Positions 45,361-57,730 of a stretch of DNA of 64,000 nt are shown one piece after another. The notes under the pieces are model-generated. The model made no database searches. It was not told the DNA's origin and saw nothing but the letters and a program-made list of their open reading frames with translations. The position numbers were made by a program, and so were the translations under genes. This DNA is from Streptomyces sp. NBC_00523 (GTDB taxonomy: Bacteria > Actinomycetota > Actinomycetes > Streptomycetales > Streptomycetaceae), in NCBI RefSeq assembly GCF_036346615.1, contig NZ_CP107836.1, positions 558,001 to 622,000 on the forward strand, in the 5' to 3' direction. Every line of letters starts with the position of its first letter. The stretch's first letter is position 1.

Positions 45361-46722
45361 TCACATCCGGGTGTGGAGGGCGGCGGTGTGCTTCCGGACC
45401 TGCTCCGGAGTCAGGTAGCTGTCGGTGTATTCAAAGTCCCGCAGCGTCGCCGGTTTGCGCATCTGGAAGCCGGTGCGGACGAAGTCGTCGCCCGCGGCGG
45501 CGTTGATCAGCCAGTTCGCCATGACGCGGGCCTTGGCGACGTTGGTGCGCAGCGCCGACCAGTGGTAGCCGCGCGCCACGGCCTGGGCGCTGATGCCGTG
45601 CATCTCGATGCCGAGGGGCTTGGACACGGCGTCCTTCCCGCCGAGGTCCACAACGAGCCCGAGGTCCTTGTGGACGTACGGCTGAAGCGGCTGGTTGCGC
45701 AGCTTCGCGAGCAGGTTTTCGGCGAGCTTGCGGCCCTGGCGCTGTGCGTGCTGCGCGGTGGGCGGGCAGACCGCGCCGTCGCCCTTGGCCAGGTCGGGAA
45801 CGGCGGCCACGTCGCCGAGCGCGAAGATGCCGTCGTGGCCCGGCAGCACCATCTCGGGCGTGACGGCGAGCCGCCCCTTCACGGTCTCCGCGTCGAAGGT
45901 GCCGACCAGCGGGCTGGCGGCGACCCCGGCGGTCCAGATCAGCGTCCGGCAGGGCAGCACCCGGCCGTCGGTGAACGTCACGGTGTCGGGCCCGGCCTCG
46001 GCGACGGACACGCCGAGCGACACCTCGATGCCCCGGTCACGCAGCACCTTGAGGGCGCTGGCGCCCAGCTTGTCGCCCAGTTCGGGCATGAGCTTCGGGG
46101 CGATGTCGATGAGGTGCCACTTGACGAGCTTCGGGTCGAGCCTGGGGTAGTGCCGCAGCGCGTTGGTGGTGAGGCGCTGGAGGCAGGCCGCGGTCTCGGT
46201 GCCGGCGTACCCGCCGCCGACCACGACGAACTGGAGCCGGGAGGCCCGCTCCTCCTCGTCGTGGCTGGCGTCCGCGAGGTCGAGCTGCGCGATGACGTGG
46301 TCGCGTACGTAGGCGGCCTCGGCGAGCGTCTTCATGCCGCGGGCGTGGTCGAGGAGCCCGGGGATGTCGAAGGTCCTGGTGACGCTGCCGGGGCTGAGGA
46401 CGAGGTGGTCGTACGGTTCGTTGACGATCTCGTCGGTGATCTTGCGGACCACGCACACCTTCGCCTGGGGGTCCACGCCGATAGCCCCGCCGGGGATGAT
46501 CCGGGTGCGGTGGCGGCTGCTGCGGCGCAGCGAGAGCGCGACGGACTGCGGGGTCAGCACCCCGGACGCCACCTGGGGCAGCAGGGGCAGGTAGAGCTGG
46601 TACGAGAACGGGGCGACGAGCGAGACGTCCGCTTCACCGGGCCGCAGCCCCCGCTCCAGACGGCGTACGCACTCGACCCCGGCGAAACCGGCTCCGACTA
46701 CGAGAATCCTGGGTCGTGCCAC
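45361..46722 (-). CDS. type II NADH dehydrogenase-like FAD oxidoreductase
   Basis: A 453-aa flavoprotein of the NDH-2 family that passes electrons from NADH to the quinone pool at the membrane face. The FAD motif is RILVVGAGFAGVECVRRL at the start. The NADH motif is LQFVVVGGGYAGTETAACL near residue 165. GHDGIFALGDVAAVP is the second FAD site. GTG 46722 has GAAGGGA upstream; the in-frame extension is rejected. It converges on meaB with a 24-base gap. It could also be a sulphide:quinone-type enzyme, but conserved Cys pairs are absent. Confidence 0.87.
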   Translation of the reverse strand: MARPRILVVGAGFAGVECVRRLERGLRPGEADVSLVAPFSYQLYLPLLPQVASGVLTPQSVALSLRRSSRHRTRIIPGGAIGVDPQAKVCVVRKITDEIVNEPYDHLVLSPGSVTRTFDIPGLLDHARGMKTLAEAAYVRDHVIAQLDLADASHDEEERASRLQFVVVGGGYAGTETAACLQRLTTNALRHYPRLDPKLVKWHLIDIAPKLMPELGDKLGASALKVLRDRGIEVSLGVSVAEAGPDTVTFTDGRVLPCRTLIWTAGVAASPLVGTFDAETVKGRLAVTPEMVLPGHDGIFALGDVAAVPDLAKGDGAVCPPTAQHAQRQGRKLAENLLAKLRNQPLQPYVHKDLGLVVDLGGKDAVSKPLGIEMHGISAQAVARGYHWSALRTNVAKARVMANWLINAAAGDDFVRTGFQMRKPATLRDFEYTDSYLTPEQVRKHTAALHTRM

Positions 46723-46750
46723 AGTGATCGTCCCTTCTGGGGGTCTGCAC

Positions 46751-46847
46751 GGTCGTCCGTTCGCCTGCCCCGTCACACGCGCCCGTCACCTCTCATCTTC
46801 ACGACCGGGCGGCGAGTGCGCCTGCTGGGAAGGCAGAACGGACGACC
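46751..46847. repeat. long-range inverted repeat, 12-bp arms
   Basis: GGTCGTCCGTTC (46751-46762) is inverted at 46836-46847, with a further partial CTGCC/GGCA match inside and about 73 bases between the arms. It lies just after the small ctaD-linked gene and before the NADH dehydrogenase start. It may be a weak terminator or an operator pair. Confidence 0.5.
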
Positions 46848-46855
46848 GCGCCGGA

Positions 46856-47224
46856 TCATCTGGCCAGGTAGGTGACGACCCCGAAGGCGCCGCCCGCCGC
46901 GCCCGCGCAGACCACGGCCGCGGCGACGCAGCGGGCCCGCAGCCTGCGGTAGCGCTCGGTGTACTCGCCGCGCAGTTGCAGCGCGCGGGCGGAGATCCGC
47001 GCCAGCGTCACCCGGGACTCGGCGGTCCGCTCGGCGGTGTAGACCCGCTCCACGTCCTCGCGCTGGGCGGTGGTGAGCCAGGGCAGCTGGTCGGTGAAGC
47101 GCCGGGCGAGCCTGCGGGCCTGCTCGACCTCGGCGTTCCACAGCAGGTAGCCCTCCATCTGAGCCAGTCCCCGGGCGCTCTCGGCGTCCGGGTCGGCCTG
47201 CGCCCGCCTCTTCTCGCCGCTCAC
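46856..47224 (-). CDS. small tail-anchored protein overlapping ctaD
   Basis: A 122-aa protein. The first 85 residues are charged and helical ([40 protein letters not shown]). One hydrophobic helix sits at the very C-terminus, [21 protein letters not shown], so the protein is probably tail-anchored with a cytoplasmic coiled part. GTG 47224 overlaps the ctaD stop (GTGA) and GGGGG lies upstream inside ctaD. Its translation is therefore coupled to the oxidase subunit. The family is not recognised and it is not similar to the four-helix CtaF. Confidence 0.72.
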   Translation of the reverse strand: MSGEKRRAQADPDAESARGLAQMEGYLLWNAEVEQARRLARRFTDQLPWLTTAQREDVERVYTAERTAESRVTLARISARALQLRGEYTERYRRLRARCVAAAVVCAGAAGGAFGVVTYLAR

Positions 47225-48951
47225 TCGTGCTTGTCCCCCGGCGCCACCGTCACGGACGTCTGCGGCCGGGTGGCGGCCTCCTCCAGTTCGCGCACGGCGG
47301 GGTGGTGGAGGTCGAAGGCCGGGGATTCGGAGCGGATACGGGGCAGGGTGACGAAGTTGTGCCGGGGCGGCGGGCAGGACGTCGCCCACTCCAGCGAACG
47401 GCCGAAGCCCCACGGGTCGTCGACGGTGATCTGCTTGCCGTACTTGGCGGTCTTCCAGACGTTGTACATGAACGGCAGCATCGACAGGCCGAGCAGGAAC
47501 GAGGAGATGGTCGAGATGGTGTTCAGCGCGGTGAAGCCGTCCGCGGCGAGGTAGTCCGCGTACCGGCGGGGCATGCCCTCGGCACCGAGCCAGTGCTGCA
47601 CCAGGAACGTGCCGTGGAAGCCGACGAACAGCGTCCAGAAGGTCATCTTGCCGAGCCGCTCGTCCAGCATCTTGCCGGTGAACTTCGGCCACCAGAAGTG
47701 GAAGCCGGCGAACATCGCGAAGACCACGGTGCCGAAGACGACGTAGTGGAAGTGCGCGACCACGAAGTACGAGTCGGAGACGTGGAAGTCGAGTGGCGGG
47801 GAAGCCAGGATCACCCCGGTCAGTCCGCCGAAGAGGAACGTGACGAGGAAGCCGACCGACCAGAGCATCGGGGTCTCGAAGGAGAGCGAGCCCTTCCACA
47901 TGGTGCCGATCCAGTTGAAGAACTTCACCCCGGTGGGCACCGCGATGAGGAACGTCATGAACGAGAAGAACGGCAGCAGCACCCCGCCGGTGACGTACAT
48001 GTGGTGCGCCCACACCGTGATCGAGAGCCCGGCGATGGCGGTCGTCGCGGCCACCAGGCCGATGTAGCCGAAGATCGGCTTGCGGCTGAAGACCGGGATG
48101 ATCTCGGAGACGATGCCGAAGAACGGCAGGGCGATGATGTACACCTCCGGATGACCGAAGAACCAGAAGAGGTGCTGCCAGAGCAGCGCGCCGCCGTTGG
48201 CCGCGTCGAAGACGTGGGCGCCGAACTTGCGGTCCGCCTCCAGCGCCAGCAGTGCCCCGGCGAGCACCGGGAACGCCAGCAGCACCAGCACGGCGGTCAG
48301 CAGGACGTTCCACACGAAGATCGGCATGCGGAACATCGTCATGCCGGGCGCGCGCATGCAGATGATCGTGGTGACGAAGTTGACCGAACCGAGGATCGTG
48401 CCGAAGCCGGAGAAGGCCAGGCCCATGATCCACAGGTCACCGCCGATCCCGGGCGAGCGGACCACGTCGGTCAGCGGGGAGTAGGCGAACCAGCCGAAGT
48501 CCGCAGCGCCGTTCGGGGTGAGGAAGCCGGCCACCGCGATGAGCGAGCCGAAGAGGTAGAGCCAGTACGCGAACATGTTCAACCGCGGGAACGCCACGTC
48601 GGGCGCGCCGATCTGCAGCGGCATGATCCAGTTCGTGAATCCGGCGAACAGGGGCGTCGCGAACATCAGCAGCATGATCGTGCCGTGCATCGTGAACGCC
48701 TGGTTGAACTGCTCGTTCGACATGATCTGCATGCCCGGCCGGGCCAGCTCGGCGCGCATGAACAGGGCGAGCAGCCCGCCGCCGAGGAAGAACGCGAACG
48801 AGGTGACCAGGTAGAGGGAGCCGATCGTCTTGTGATCGGTGGTGGTCGCCCACCTGATGACGACGTTGCCGGGTTCCCGGCTGCGCACCGGCAGCTCGTT
48901 GGAGTACGACTCCTCGTCCTCGGCCGTACCTGGTGTGCCCGTCGTCGTCAC
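47221..48951 (-). CDS. ctaD: cytochrome c oxidase subunit I
   Basis: A 576-aa, roughly 12-helix haem-copper oxidase core subunit (aa3 type) of the respiratory chain. Haem and copper ligands are visible: [11 protein letters not shown], the cross-linked His-Tyr region [26 protein letters not shown] and [15 protein letters not shown] 48951 is chosen because AAGGAG lies upstream; ATG 48975 is possible. None of the partner genes ctaC, ctaE, ctaF or qcrCAB is adjacent. This is probably a second, orphan copy whose partners are encoded elsewhere. Confidence 0.9.
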   Translation of the reverse strand: MTTTGTPGTAEDEESYSNELPVRSREPGNVVIRWATTTDHKTIGSLYLVTSFAFFLGGGLLALFMRAELARPGMQIMSNEQFNQAFTMHGTIMLLMFATPLFAGFTNWIMPLQIGAPDVAFPRLNMFAYWLYLFGSLIAVAGFLTPNGAADFGWFAYSPLTDVVRSPGIGGDLWIMGLAFSGFGTILGSVNFVTTIICMRAPGMTMFRMPIFVWNVLLTAVLVLLAFPVLAGALLALEADRKFGAHVFDAANGGALLWQHLFWFFGHPEVYIIALPFFGIVSEIIPVFSRKPIFGYIGLVAATTAIAGLSITVWAHHMYVTGGVLLPFFSFMTFLIAVPTGVKFFNWIGTMWKGSLSFETPMLWSVGFLVTFLFGGLTGVILASPPLDFHVSDSYFVVAHFHYVVFGTVVFAMFAGFHFWWPKFTGKMLDERLGKMTFWTLFVGFHGTFLVQHWLGAEGMPRRYADYLAADGFTALNTISTISSFLLGLSMLPFMYNVWKTAKYGKQITVDDPWGFGRSLEWATSCPPPRHNFVTLPRIRSESPAFDLHHPAVRELEEAATRPQTSVTVAPGDKHE

Positions 48952-48970
48952 GGGGCCGCTCCTTCGCTTG

Positions 48971-48992
48971 TGCATCCGTGTTACCGGATGCA
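48971..48992. promoter_or_regulatory. 8-bp hairpin just before ctaD
   Basis: TGCATCCG-TGTTAC-CGGATGCA sits 20 bases before the ctaD GTG. It could be an operator or a structured leader. It overlaps an alternative ATG for ctaD. Confidence 0.45.
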
Positions 48993-49074
48993 GCAAAGCA
49001 GCGAAGCGGGCCCGTCGCGCGGCCCGGCACCCGCCGGGCCGCGACATTCACCCGTCAGGGGGGTGAGGGAACGC

Positions 49075-49111
49075 CGATGCCCCGGCGCGGCGGAAGCCGG
49101 CCGGGGCATCG
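49075..49111 (-). terminator. terminator of icd
   Basis: Perfect 12-bp stem CGATGCCCCGGC/GCCGGGGCATCG with a 13-base loop, beginning 14 bases after the icd stop on the minus strand. Confidence 0.8.
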
Positions 49112-49124
49112 GGTGACCTTCGGG

Positions 49125-52471
<3,347 letters not shown>

Positions 52472-52481
52472 CGCGTTCTCC

Positions 52482-53960
52482 TCAGGAGGCGGCTGCGGGT
52501 GGGGAGTGCTGTGTACGGCGTCTGCCCCGCCGGCCGCCGCCCACGTCGGCGACCGCGACGAGCAGGGCGCCGACGACGAACGCGACGGAGACGATGAGCC
52601 CGTGGTCGTACGCGTCGGACCAGCCGTCGCCGCCGACCTGGGCGAAGAACACCGCTCCGACGGCGGCGATCCCGATGGCGGAGCCGACGCGCTGCCCGGT
52701 CTGGAGGGTGCCCCCGGCGCTGCCCGCGGTGGCCACCGGCACCTCGGACAGGGTCAGGGTCTGGTTGGGCGCGATGACCAGGCCGCTGCCGAGCCCCGCG
52801 AAGAGCAGCGGGGCTGCCATCGCCCAGCCGGCGCCCCGGCCCGGCACCAGGTGGACGGCGAGCGCGGTGGCCCCGAGCCCGATGGCCACGGCGGCCAGGC
52901 CGACGACGACGAGGGGGCGGCCGAAGCGGCCGACGAGCCGGCCGCCGGGGCTGGCGGCGACGGCGGAGCCCAGGGCGAAGGGGGTGATGGCCAGACCGGC
53001 CTGGAGGGCGGTGTAGTGCAGACCGCTCTGGAGATAGAGGGTGGTGATGAAGAAGATCGAGGTGAACCCGGCGAAGTAGAGCAGGATGAGCAGACAGCCC
53101 AGCCAGTACGAGCGCACCTTGAAGAGCCGGAGGTCCACGACCGGCTGGGTGCCGCGCCGGCCGCACCGGGACTCCCAGCCGACGAACGCGGCGAGCAGCG
53201 CCACGGCCAGGATCAGCAGCAGCCACTTCTCGTCACCGGGCCACTGGCGGGACTGGACGAAGGGCAGCAGCAGGGCCAGGACGCCCGTGCCGAGCAGCAG
53301 CACGCCGAGCGGATCGAGGTCGCGCAGCCGGACCGGACCGGCGGACGGGGTGTCGGGCAGCAGGCGGCGGGCCAGCAGGAGGCAGACGAGTCCCAGCGGC
53401 AGGTTGACGTAGAACACCCAGCGCCAGCCCTCCTCCGCTCCGGCCGCCTGGATCAGCAGGCCGCCGAGCAGCGGGCCCACGGCGGTGGAGATGCCGACCA
53501 CCGTGCCGAACATGCCGAAGGCGCGACCGCGTTCCCGGCCCTGGAACATCTGCTGGATGAGGGCGGAGATCTGCGGCGAGACCATGCCGCCGGCCAGCCC
53601 CTGGACCAGCCGGGCGATCACCAGCCACATGCTGGACTGGGCGGCGCCGCAGGCCGCGGAGGACAGCGTGAAGAGCGTGAGCCCCGCCATGAACACGGCG
53701 CGCCGGCCGCGTGCGTCGCCGAGCCGCCCGGCCGGGATGAGGAACAGGCCGAAGGCCAGGGCGTACCCGGACAGGACCCATTGCAGGTCGGACTCCGGGG
53801 TGTGCAGCCCTTCCTTGATGGAGGGGAGCGCGACGTTGACGATCGAGACGTCCAGGAGGGTCATGAACCCGGCGACCAGGCAGACGGCGAGCGCCTGCCA
53901 CCGTCGCGGATCGGGCGTGTCGTGCCCGTCGGAACCCCGGTCCCCCGCGCTGTCTGCCAT
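52482..53960 (-). CDS. DHA2-type MFS drug transporter
   Basis: A 492-aa, 14-helix major-facilitator permease of the EmrB/QacA group. Motif D-like LDVSIVNVALPSI lies in helix 1, motif A is GRLGDARGRRAVFM, and motif C-like GPLLGGLLIQAAG follows. It likely exports hydrophobic drugs or quinones by proton antiport. ATG 53960 has TAGGGT exactly seven bases upstream, so the mRNA is probably leaderless. The GST gene follows after 10 bases. The pair suggests detoxification of quinone-like compounds. Confidence 0.87.
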   Translation of the reverse strand: MADSAGDRGSDGHDTPDPRRWQALAVCLVAGFMTLLDVSIVNVALPSIKEGLHTPESDLQWVLSGYALAFGLFLIPAGRLGDARGRRAVFMAGLTLFTLSSAACGAAQSSMWLVIARLVQGLAGGMVSPQISALIQQMFQGRERGRAFGMFGTVVGISTAVGPLLGGLLIQAAGAEEGWRWVFYVNLPLGLVCLLLARRLLPDTPSAGPVRLRDLDPLGVLLLGTGVLALLLPFVQSRQWPGDEKWLLLILAVALLAAFVGWESRCGRRGTQPVVDLRLFKVRSYWLGCLLILLYFAGFTSIFFITTLYLQSGLHYTALQAGLAITPFALGSAVAASPGGRLVGRFGRPLVVVGLAAVAIGLGATALAVHLVPGRGAGWAMAAPLLFAGLGSGLVIAPNQTLTLSEVPVATAGSAGGTLQTGQRVGSAIGIAAVGAVFFAQVGGDGWSDAYDHGLIVSVAFVVGALLVAVADVGGGRRGRRRTQHSPPAAAS

Positions 53961-53967
53961 GGTTCGC

Positions 53968-53973
53968 ACCCTA
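53968..53973 (-). promoter_or_regulatory. -10 box TAGGGT, leaderless MFS gene
   Basis: Minus-strand TAGGGT ends seven bases before the ATG at 53960. Confidence 0.65.
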
Positions 53974-54045
53974 GGACGCGCGCCCGGATTCCTCATCCCG
54001 GCTGGTCCACCCGGCCGTGCCGCGTACGCGGGGTCGCGGGGCGGT

Positions 54046-54051
54046 TAGGGT
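54046..54051 (+). promoter_or_regulatory. -10 box TAGGGT, leaderless HTH-Mop gene
   Basis: TAGGGT ends seven bases before the ATG at 54059. It mirrors the divergent MFS promoter 72 bases away. Confidence 0.65.
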
Positions 54052-54058
54052 ACGGCGC

Positions 54059-54454
54059 ATGCAGTCGTACACGATCGGGCAGGCGGCCCGGCTCCTGGGG
54101 GTCAGCCCCGACACCGCCCGGCGCTGGGCCGACGCCGGGCGCGTCGCGACCCACCGTGACGAGGGCGGCCGCCGCCTCATCGACGGCCGCGACCTGGCGG
54201 CGTTCTCCGTCGAGGTCGCGCAGAACGGGGCGGGCGACGAGGAGGTCTCGTACACCTCCGCGCGCAACGCGTTCGCGGGCATCGTCACCGCGGTGAAGCT
54301 GGGTGATGTGGCCGCGCAGGTCGAGATCCAGGCGGGACCGCACCGGCTGGTGTCCCTGCTGACCAGGGAGGCCGTGGAGGAACTGGGCCTGGAGGTCGGG
54401 GTGCAGGCCACCGCCCGGGTCAAGTCGACCAGCGTGCACATCGACCGGGCCTGA
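54059..54454 (+). CDS. HTH-Mop (TOBE) molybdate-responsive protein
   Basis: A 131-aa protein. Residues 1-55 are a MerR/excisionase-like helix-turn-helix, YTIGQAARLLGVSPDTARRW then THRDEGGRRLI. Residues 65-131 form a single Mop/TOBE domain, SARNAFAGIVTAVKLGDVAA, ending ARVKSTSVHIDRA. Such fusions bind molybdate or tungstate and probably regulate molybdenum genes. ATG 54059 has TAGGGT seven bases before it and no ribosome site. It is the only molybdenum-linked gene near here; the molybdenum hydroxylase operon is 20 kb away. Confidence 0.85.
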   Translation: MQSYTIGQAARLLGVSPDTARRWADAGRVATHRDEGGRRLIDGRDLAAFSVEVAQNGAGDEEVSYTSARNAFAGIVTAVKLGDVAAQVEIQAGPHRLVSLLTREAVEELGLEVGVQATARVKSTSVHIDRA

Positions 54455-54458
54455 CCGG

Positions 54459-54998
54459 TCAGTCCTTCCGGGCGGCGGCCAGGATCTTCCCGACGGTGTG
54501 GAAGAAGCGGGTCGTCGCGTCATGGCCCAGGACGCCTTCCTGGAACCCCTTCGCGGCCGGTGCCTTGCCGTTGATCAGGTGCCAGACGACGAAGGCGTCG
54601 TAGTCCGTGTGGCCGATGATCTCCATGTCCTTCTTCGGGGAGAGCATCGGCAGGTCCAGATCCGACGGGATGCGCTCGGTCGTGAACACGACGCAGAGGC
54701 GGATGTCGTCGGTGACCGTGACGTCCTTGAACGGGTCGAGCGCGATCAGCGCCTCCAGCTCGGGGATCGTACGCAGGCACACCGCGACGTCGTAGCCGAG
54801 GGCCCCGGCGAGGTGGTCGCCGATGCGGGCGGTGAGGGCGGCCCGGTCGGTCTCGTCGGACTCGAAGAAGATGTTGCCGCTCTGGATGTAGCTGCGTACG
54901 GAGGCGAGGCCCAGTTCCGTGAAGAGTCCGCGCAGCCGCTCCATCTTCACGGAGCGGCCCGGCACGTTCAGCCCTCGGAGCAGCGCGATGTACAGCAA
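54459..54998 (-). CDS. DUF1697 protein
   Basis: A 179-aa DUF1697-family protein, starting LYIALLRGLNVPGRSVKMERL with SYIQSGNIFFES soon after. Both motifs define the family. The last part, KMDR-like in relatives, is here ATTRFFHTVGKILAAA. The fold is ferredoxin-like and the function unknown. The start is a TTG at 54998 with AGGTGA six bases upstream. It converges on the HTH-Mop gene with only four bases between stops. Confidence 0.83.
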   Translation of the reverse strand: MLYIALLRGLNVPGRSVKMERLRGLFTELGLASVRSYIQSGNIFFESDETDRAALTARIGDHLAGALGYDVAVCLRTIPELEALIALDPFKDVTVTDDIRLCVVFTTERIPSDLDLPMLSPKKDMEIIGHTDYDAFVVWHLINGKAPAAKGFQEGVLGHDATTRFFHTVGKILAAARKD

Positions 54999-55144
54999 AT
55001 CCGGTCACCTGTTCCTGCGGGAGGGGCGCGGGGCGCGGCGGATGCCGACAGCGTAGCCCCGCCGTCTTCGCAGCGGCGCGATCACGGCCTACGGTGGGAA
55101 CGGTTCACGCCGTCCGGGTCCGACAGCTCTCCTGGGAGATTCCG

Positions 55145-56137
55145 TTGCGCATGCTGATCAACGTTCCCGAAACCGTGGTGGCCGACGCGTTGCGCGGGAT
55201 CGCCGCTTCCCATCCCGGACTGACCGTGGATGTGGAGAACCGGGTCGTGGTACGCCGGGACGCGCCCGTGGCCGGGAAGGTGGCCCTGGTCTCCGGCGGC
55301 GGGTCCGGGCACGAGCCGCTGCACGCCGGGTTCGTCGGCCCGGGCATGCTGTCGGCGGCCTGTCCGGGCGAGGTGTTCACGTCGCCGGTGCCGGACCAGA
55401 TGGTGCGGGCGGCGGCCGCCGTGGACAGCGGCGAGGGCGTGCTCTTCGTCGTCAAGAACTACACCGGGGACGTCCTCAACTTCGAGATGGCCGCCGAGCT
55501 CGCCGAGGAGGAGGGGCTGCGCGTCGAGCAGGTCCTCGTGGACGACGACGTCGCGGTGACCGACAGCCTGTACACCGCCGGGCGCCGGGGCACGGGCGCC
55601 ACCCTGTTCGTGGAGAAGATCGCGGGCGCGGCGGCCGACGAGGGCGCCCCGCTGGACCGGGTGGCCGCGATCGCCCGCCGGGTCAACGAGTCCTCGCGCA
55701 GCTTCGGGGTGGCCCTCAGCTCCGTCACGACGCCCGCGAAGGGCTCCCCCACCTTCGACCTGCCCGCCGGTGAGCTCGAACTGGGCATCGGCATCCACGG
55801 CGAACCGGGCCGGGAGCGGCGGGCGATGATGACCTCCGGGGAGATCGCGGACTTCGCCGTGAACGCGGTCCTGGACGACCTGCGGCCCAGCGGCCCGGTG
55901 CTCGCCCTGGTCAACGGCATGGGCGCGACCCCGCTGCTGGAGCTGTACGGGTTCGGCGGCGAGGTGCACCGGGTGCTGCGGGAACGGGGCGTGGTGGTCG
56001 CTCGTACGCTCGTGGGCAACTACGTGACCTCGCTCGACATGGCGGGCTGCTCGGTGACGCTGTGCCAGGTGGACGAGGAGCTGCTGCGGCTGTGGGACGC
56101 GCCGGTGGAGACGCCGGCGCTGCGCTGGGGACGCTGA
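55145..56137 (+). CDS. dhaK: dihydroxyacetone kinase subunit DhaK
   Basis: A 330-aa dihydroxyacetone-binding subunit. VSGGGSGHEPLHAGFVG carries the substrate site. The covalent-binding His is in GIGIHGEPGRER, where the hemiaminal with dihydroxyacetone forms. VVKNYTGDVLNFEMAAELA is also characteristic. The start is taken at TTG 55145 (MRMLINVPET) because GGGAG sits six bases upstream; ATG 55151 is the alternative. It is first in dhaKLM, with dhaL starting 28 bases after its stop. Confidence 0.92.
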   Translation: MRMLINVPETVVADALRGIAASHPGLTVDVENRVVVRRDAPVAGKVALVSGGGSGHEPLHAGFVGPGMLSAACPGEVFTSPVPDQMVRAAAAVDSGEGVLFVVKNYTGDVLNFEMAAELAEEEGLRVEQVLVDDDVAVTDSLYTAGRRGTGATLFVEKIAGAAADEGAPLDRVAAIARRVNESSRSFGVALSSVTTPAKGSPTFDLPAGELELGIGIHGEPGRERRAMMTSGEIADFAVNAVLDDLRPSGPVLALVNGMGATPLLELYGFGGEVHRVLRERGVVVARTLVGNYVTSLDMAGCSVTLCQVDEELLRLWDAPVETPALRWGR

Positions 56138-56165
56138 TCCGCACGTGACGGACCGAGGAGTGGAT

Positions 56166-56780
56166 GTGCTCGACGCCGGTTTCTTCCATCGCTGGATGAC
56201 CGCGGCCGCCGTTCTGGTCGACCGCGAGGCGGCTCACCTGACGGAGCTGGACTCCGCGATCGGGGACGCCGATCACGGCAGCAATCTCCAGCGCGGGTTC
56301 GCCGCGGTCTCGGCGGCGCTGGCGAAGGAGCCGCCGCAGACCCCGGGGGCCGTGCTGGCGCTGGCCGGACGGCAGCTGATCTCGACGGTCGGCGGCGCCT
56401 CGGGGCCGCTGTACGGGACGCTGCTGCGGCGTACGGGCAAGGCGCTGGGCGACGCGGCGGCCGTCTCCCCCGCCGATCTGGCGCGGGCGCTCGGCGAGGG
56501 CGTCGCGGCGGTGTCCCAGCTGGGCGGGGCGCAGGCCGGTGACAAGACGATGCTCGACGCGCTGCTGCCGGCCGTGGAGGCGCTGGGGACGTCGTTCGCG
56601 GCGGGCCGGGACGCGGCGGCCGCGGGCGCCGAGGCGACCGTACCGCTGCGGGCGCGCAAGGGCCGGGCGAGCTATCTGGGTGAGCGGAGCGTCGGGCACC
56701 AGGACCCGGGGGCGACGTCGGCGGCGCTGCTGATCGCCGCGCTGGCGGACACGGCGGAGACGGACGGGGGCGCGGCGTGA
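56166..56780 (+). CDS. dhaL: dihydroxyacetone kinase subunit DhaL
   Basis: A 204-aa ADP-binding subunit that transfers phosphate to dihydroxyacetone on DhaK. The nucleotide and magnesium site is LDSAIGDADHGSNLQRGF, followed by GGASGPLYGTLLRR and the final HQDPGATSAALL. GTG 56166 has GAGGAG five bases upstream; the earlier GTG at 56145 is not needed. The stop overlaps dhaM (GTGA). Confidence 0.92.
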   Translation: MLDAGFFHRWMTAAAVLVDREAAHLTELDSAIGDADHGSNLQRGFAAVSAALAKEPPQTPGAVLALAGRQLISTVGGASGPLYGTLLRRTGKALGDAAAVSPADLARALGEGVAAVSQLGGAQAGDKTMLDALLPAVEALGTSFAAGRDAAAAGAEATVPLRARKGRASYLGERSVGHQDPGATSAALLIAALADTAETDGGAA

Positions 56781-57178
56781 GCGCGCAGGTGGGCATCGTG
56801 CTGGTCTCGCACAGCGGGCCGGTGGCCGAGTCGGTGGCGGAGCTGGCCCGGGGGCTGGCGGCGGGCGGGGCGACGGCTCCGGTGGCCGCGACGGGCGGCA
56901 CCGGGGCGGGCGGGCTCGGGACAAGTACGGAGCTGATCGCGGAGGCCGTCCGGGCGGTGGACGGCGGGGCCGGGGTCGCCGTCCTGGTCGATCTGGGGAG
57001 CGCGGTCCTCACGGTCAAGGCGATGCTGGCGGAGGACGAACTCCCGCCCGGGACACGGCTGGTGGACGCCCCGTTCGTCGAGGGCGCGGTGGCCGCCGTG
57101 GTCACGGCGTCGGCGGGCGGCGACCTCGACGCGGTGGAGGCGGCGGCCTCGGAGGCGTACGACTACCGCAAGGCGTGA
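56777..57178 (+). CDS. dhaM: PTS-dependent dihydroxyacetone kinase subunit DhaM
   Basis: A 133-aa EIIA-Man-like domain. The phosphorylated His is in VLVSHSGPVAESV near residue 12, and VLVDLGSAVLTVKAML is typical. It receives phosphate from the PTS and rephosphorylates ADP on DhaL. Only the EIIA domain is present, without HPr or EI fusions as in E. coli DhaM. General PTS proteins must therefore supply the phosphate. It is coupled to dhaL by a GTGA overlap. Confidence 0.9.
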   Translation: MSAQVGIVLVSHSGPVAESVAELARGLAAGGATAPVAATGGTGAGGLGTSTELIAEAVRAVDGGAGVAVLVDLGSAVLTVKAMLAEDELPPGTRLVDAPFVEGAVAAVVTASAGGDLDAVEAAASEAYDYRKA

Positions 57179-57206
57179 CGACCGGGCGCCGGGCACACTT
57201 GACGGT

Positions 57207-57698
57207 ATGACGGCCGAGAGGACCACCCGCCGCAGCGCGGGGCTGCTGCTGTTCCGCACCGGGGCCGGGCGCGGCCTCGAAGTGTTCATCGGCCACATGG
57301 GCGGCCCGTTCTGGGCGGGGCGCGAGGAGGCCGCCTGGTCGGTGCCGAAGGGCGAGTACGGCCCCGATGAGGAGCCGGAGGCGGCGGCGCGCCGGGAGTT
57401 CGAGGAGGAGTTCGGGCATCCGGCGCCGGACGGTGCCTGGGTGGCGCTGGGCGAGGCGCGTCAGGCCAGTGGGAAGACGGTGACCGTGTGGGCGCTGGAG
57501 GGAGATGCCGACCCGGCGGCGGCGGTGCCCGGCACGTTCTCGATGGAGTGGCCCCGTAGGTCGGGGACGCTGCGGGAGTTCCCGGAGATGGACCGGTTCG
57601 CCTGGTGCACGCCCGAGGAGGCGTCGGAGCGGCTGGTGAAGGGGCAGCGGGTCTTCGTGGACCGGCTGCGCGAGCGGCTGGCGGAGGGCGGGGCCTGA
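57207..57698 (+). CDS. Nudix hydrolase
   Basis: A 163-aa Nudix protein. The box is visible as GEYGPDEEPEAAARREFEEE followed by FG, with all catalytic Glu residues. TRRSAGLLLFRTGAG is the first strand, and WSVPKGEY precedes the box, as in the diadenosine or capped-nucleotide subgroup. The substrate is uncertain. ATG 57207 has CACACT seven bases upstream and no ribosome site, so the mRNA may be leaderless. Confidence 0.87.
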   Translation: MTAERTTRRSAGLLLFRTGAGRGLEVFIGHMGGPFWAGREEAAWSVPKGEYGPDEEPEAAARREFEEEFGHPAPDGAWVALGEARQASGKTVTVWALEGDADPAAAVPGTFSMEWPRRSGTLREFPEMDRFAWCTPEEASERLVKGQRVFVDRLRERLAEGGA

Positions 57699-57730
57699 CG
57701 TCGGCACCGCCCTCCGCGTCGTGGAACCGG

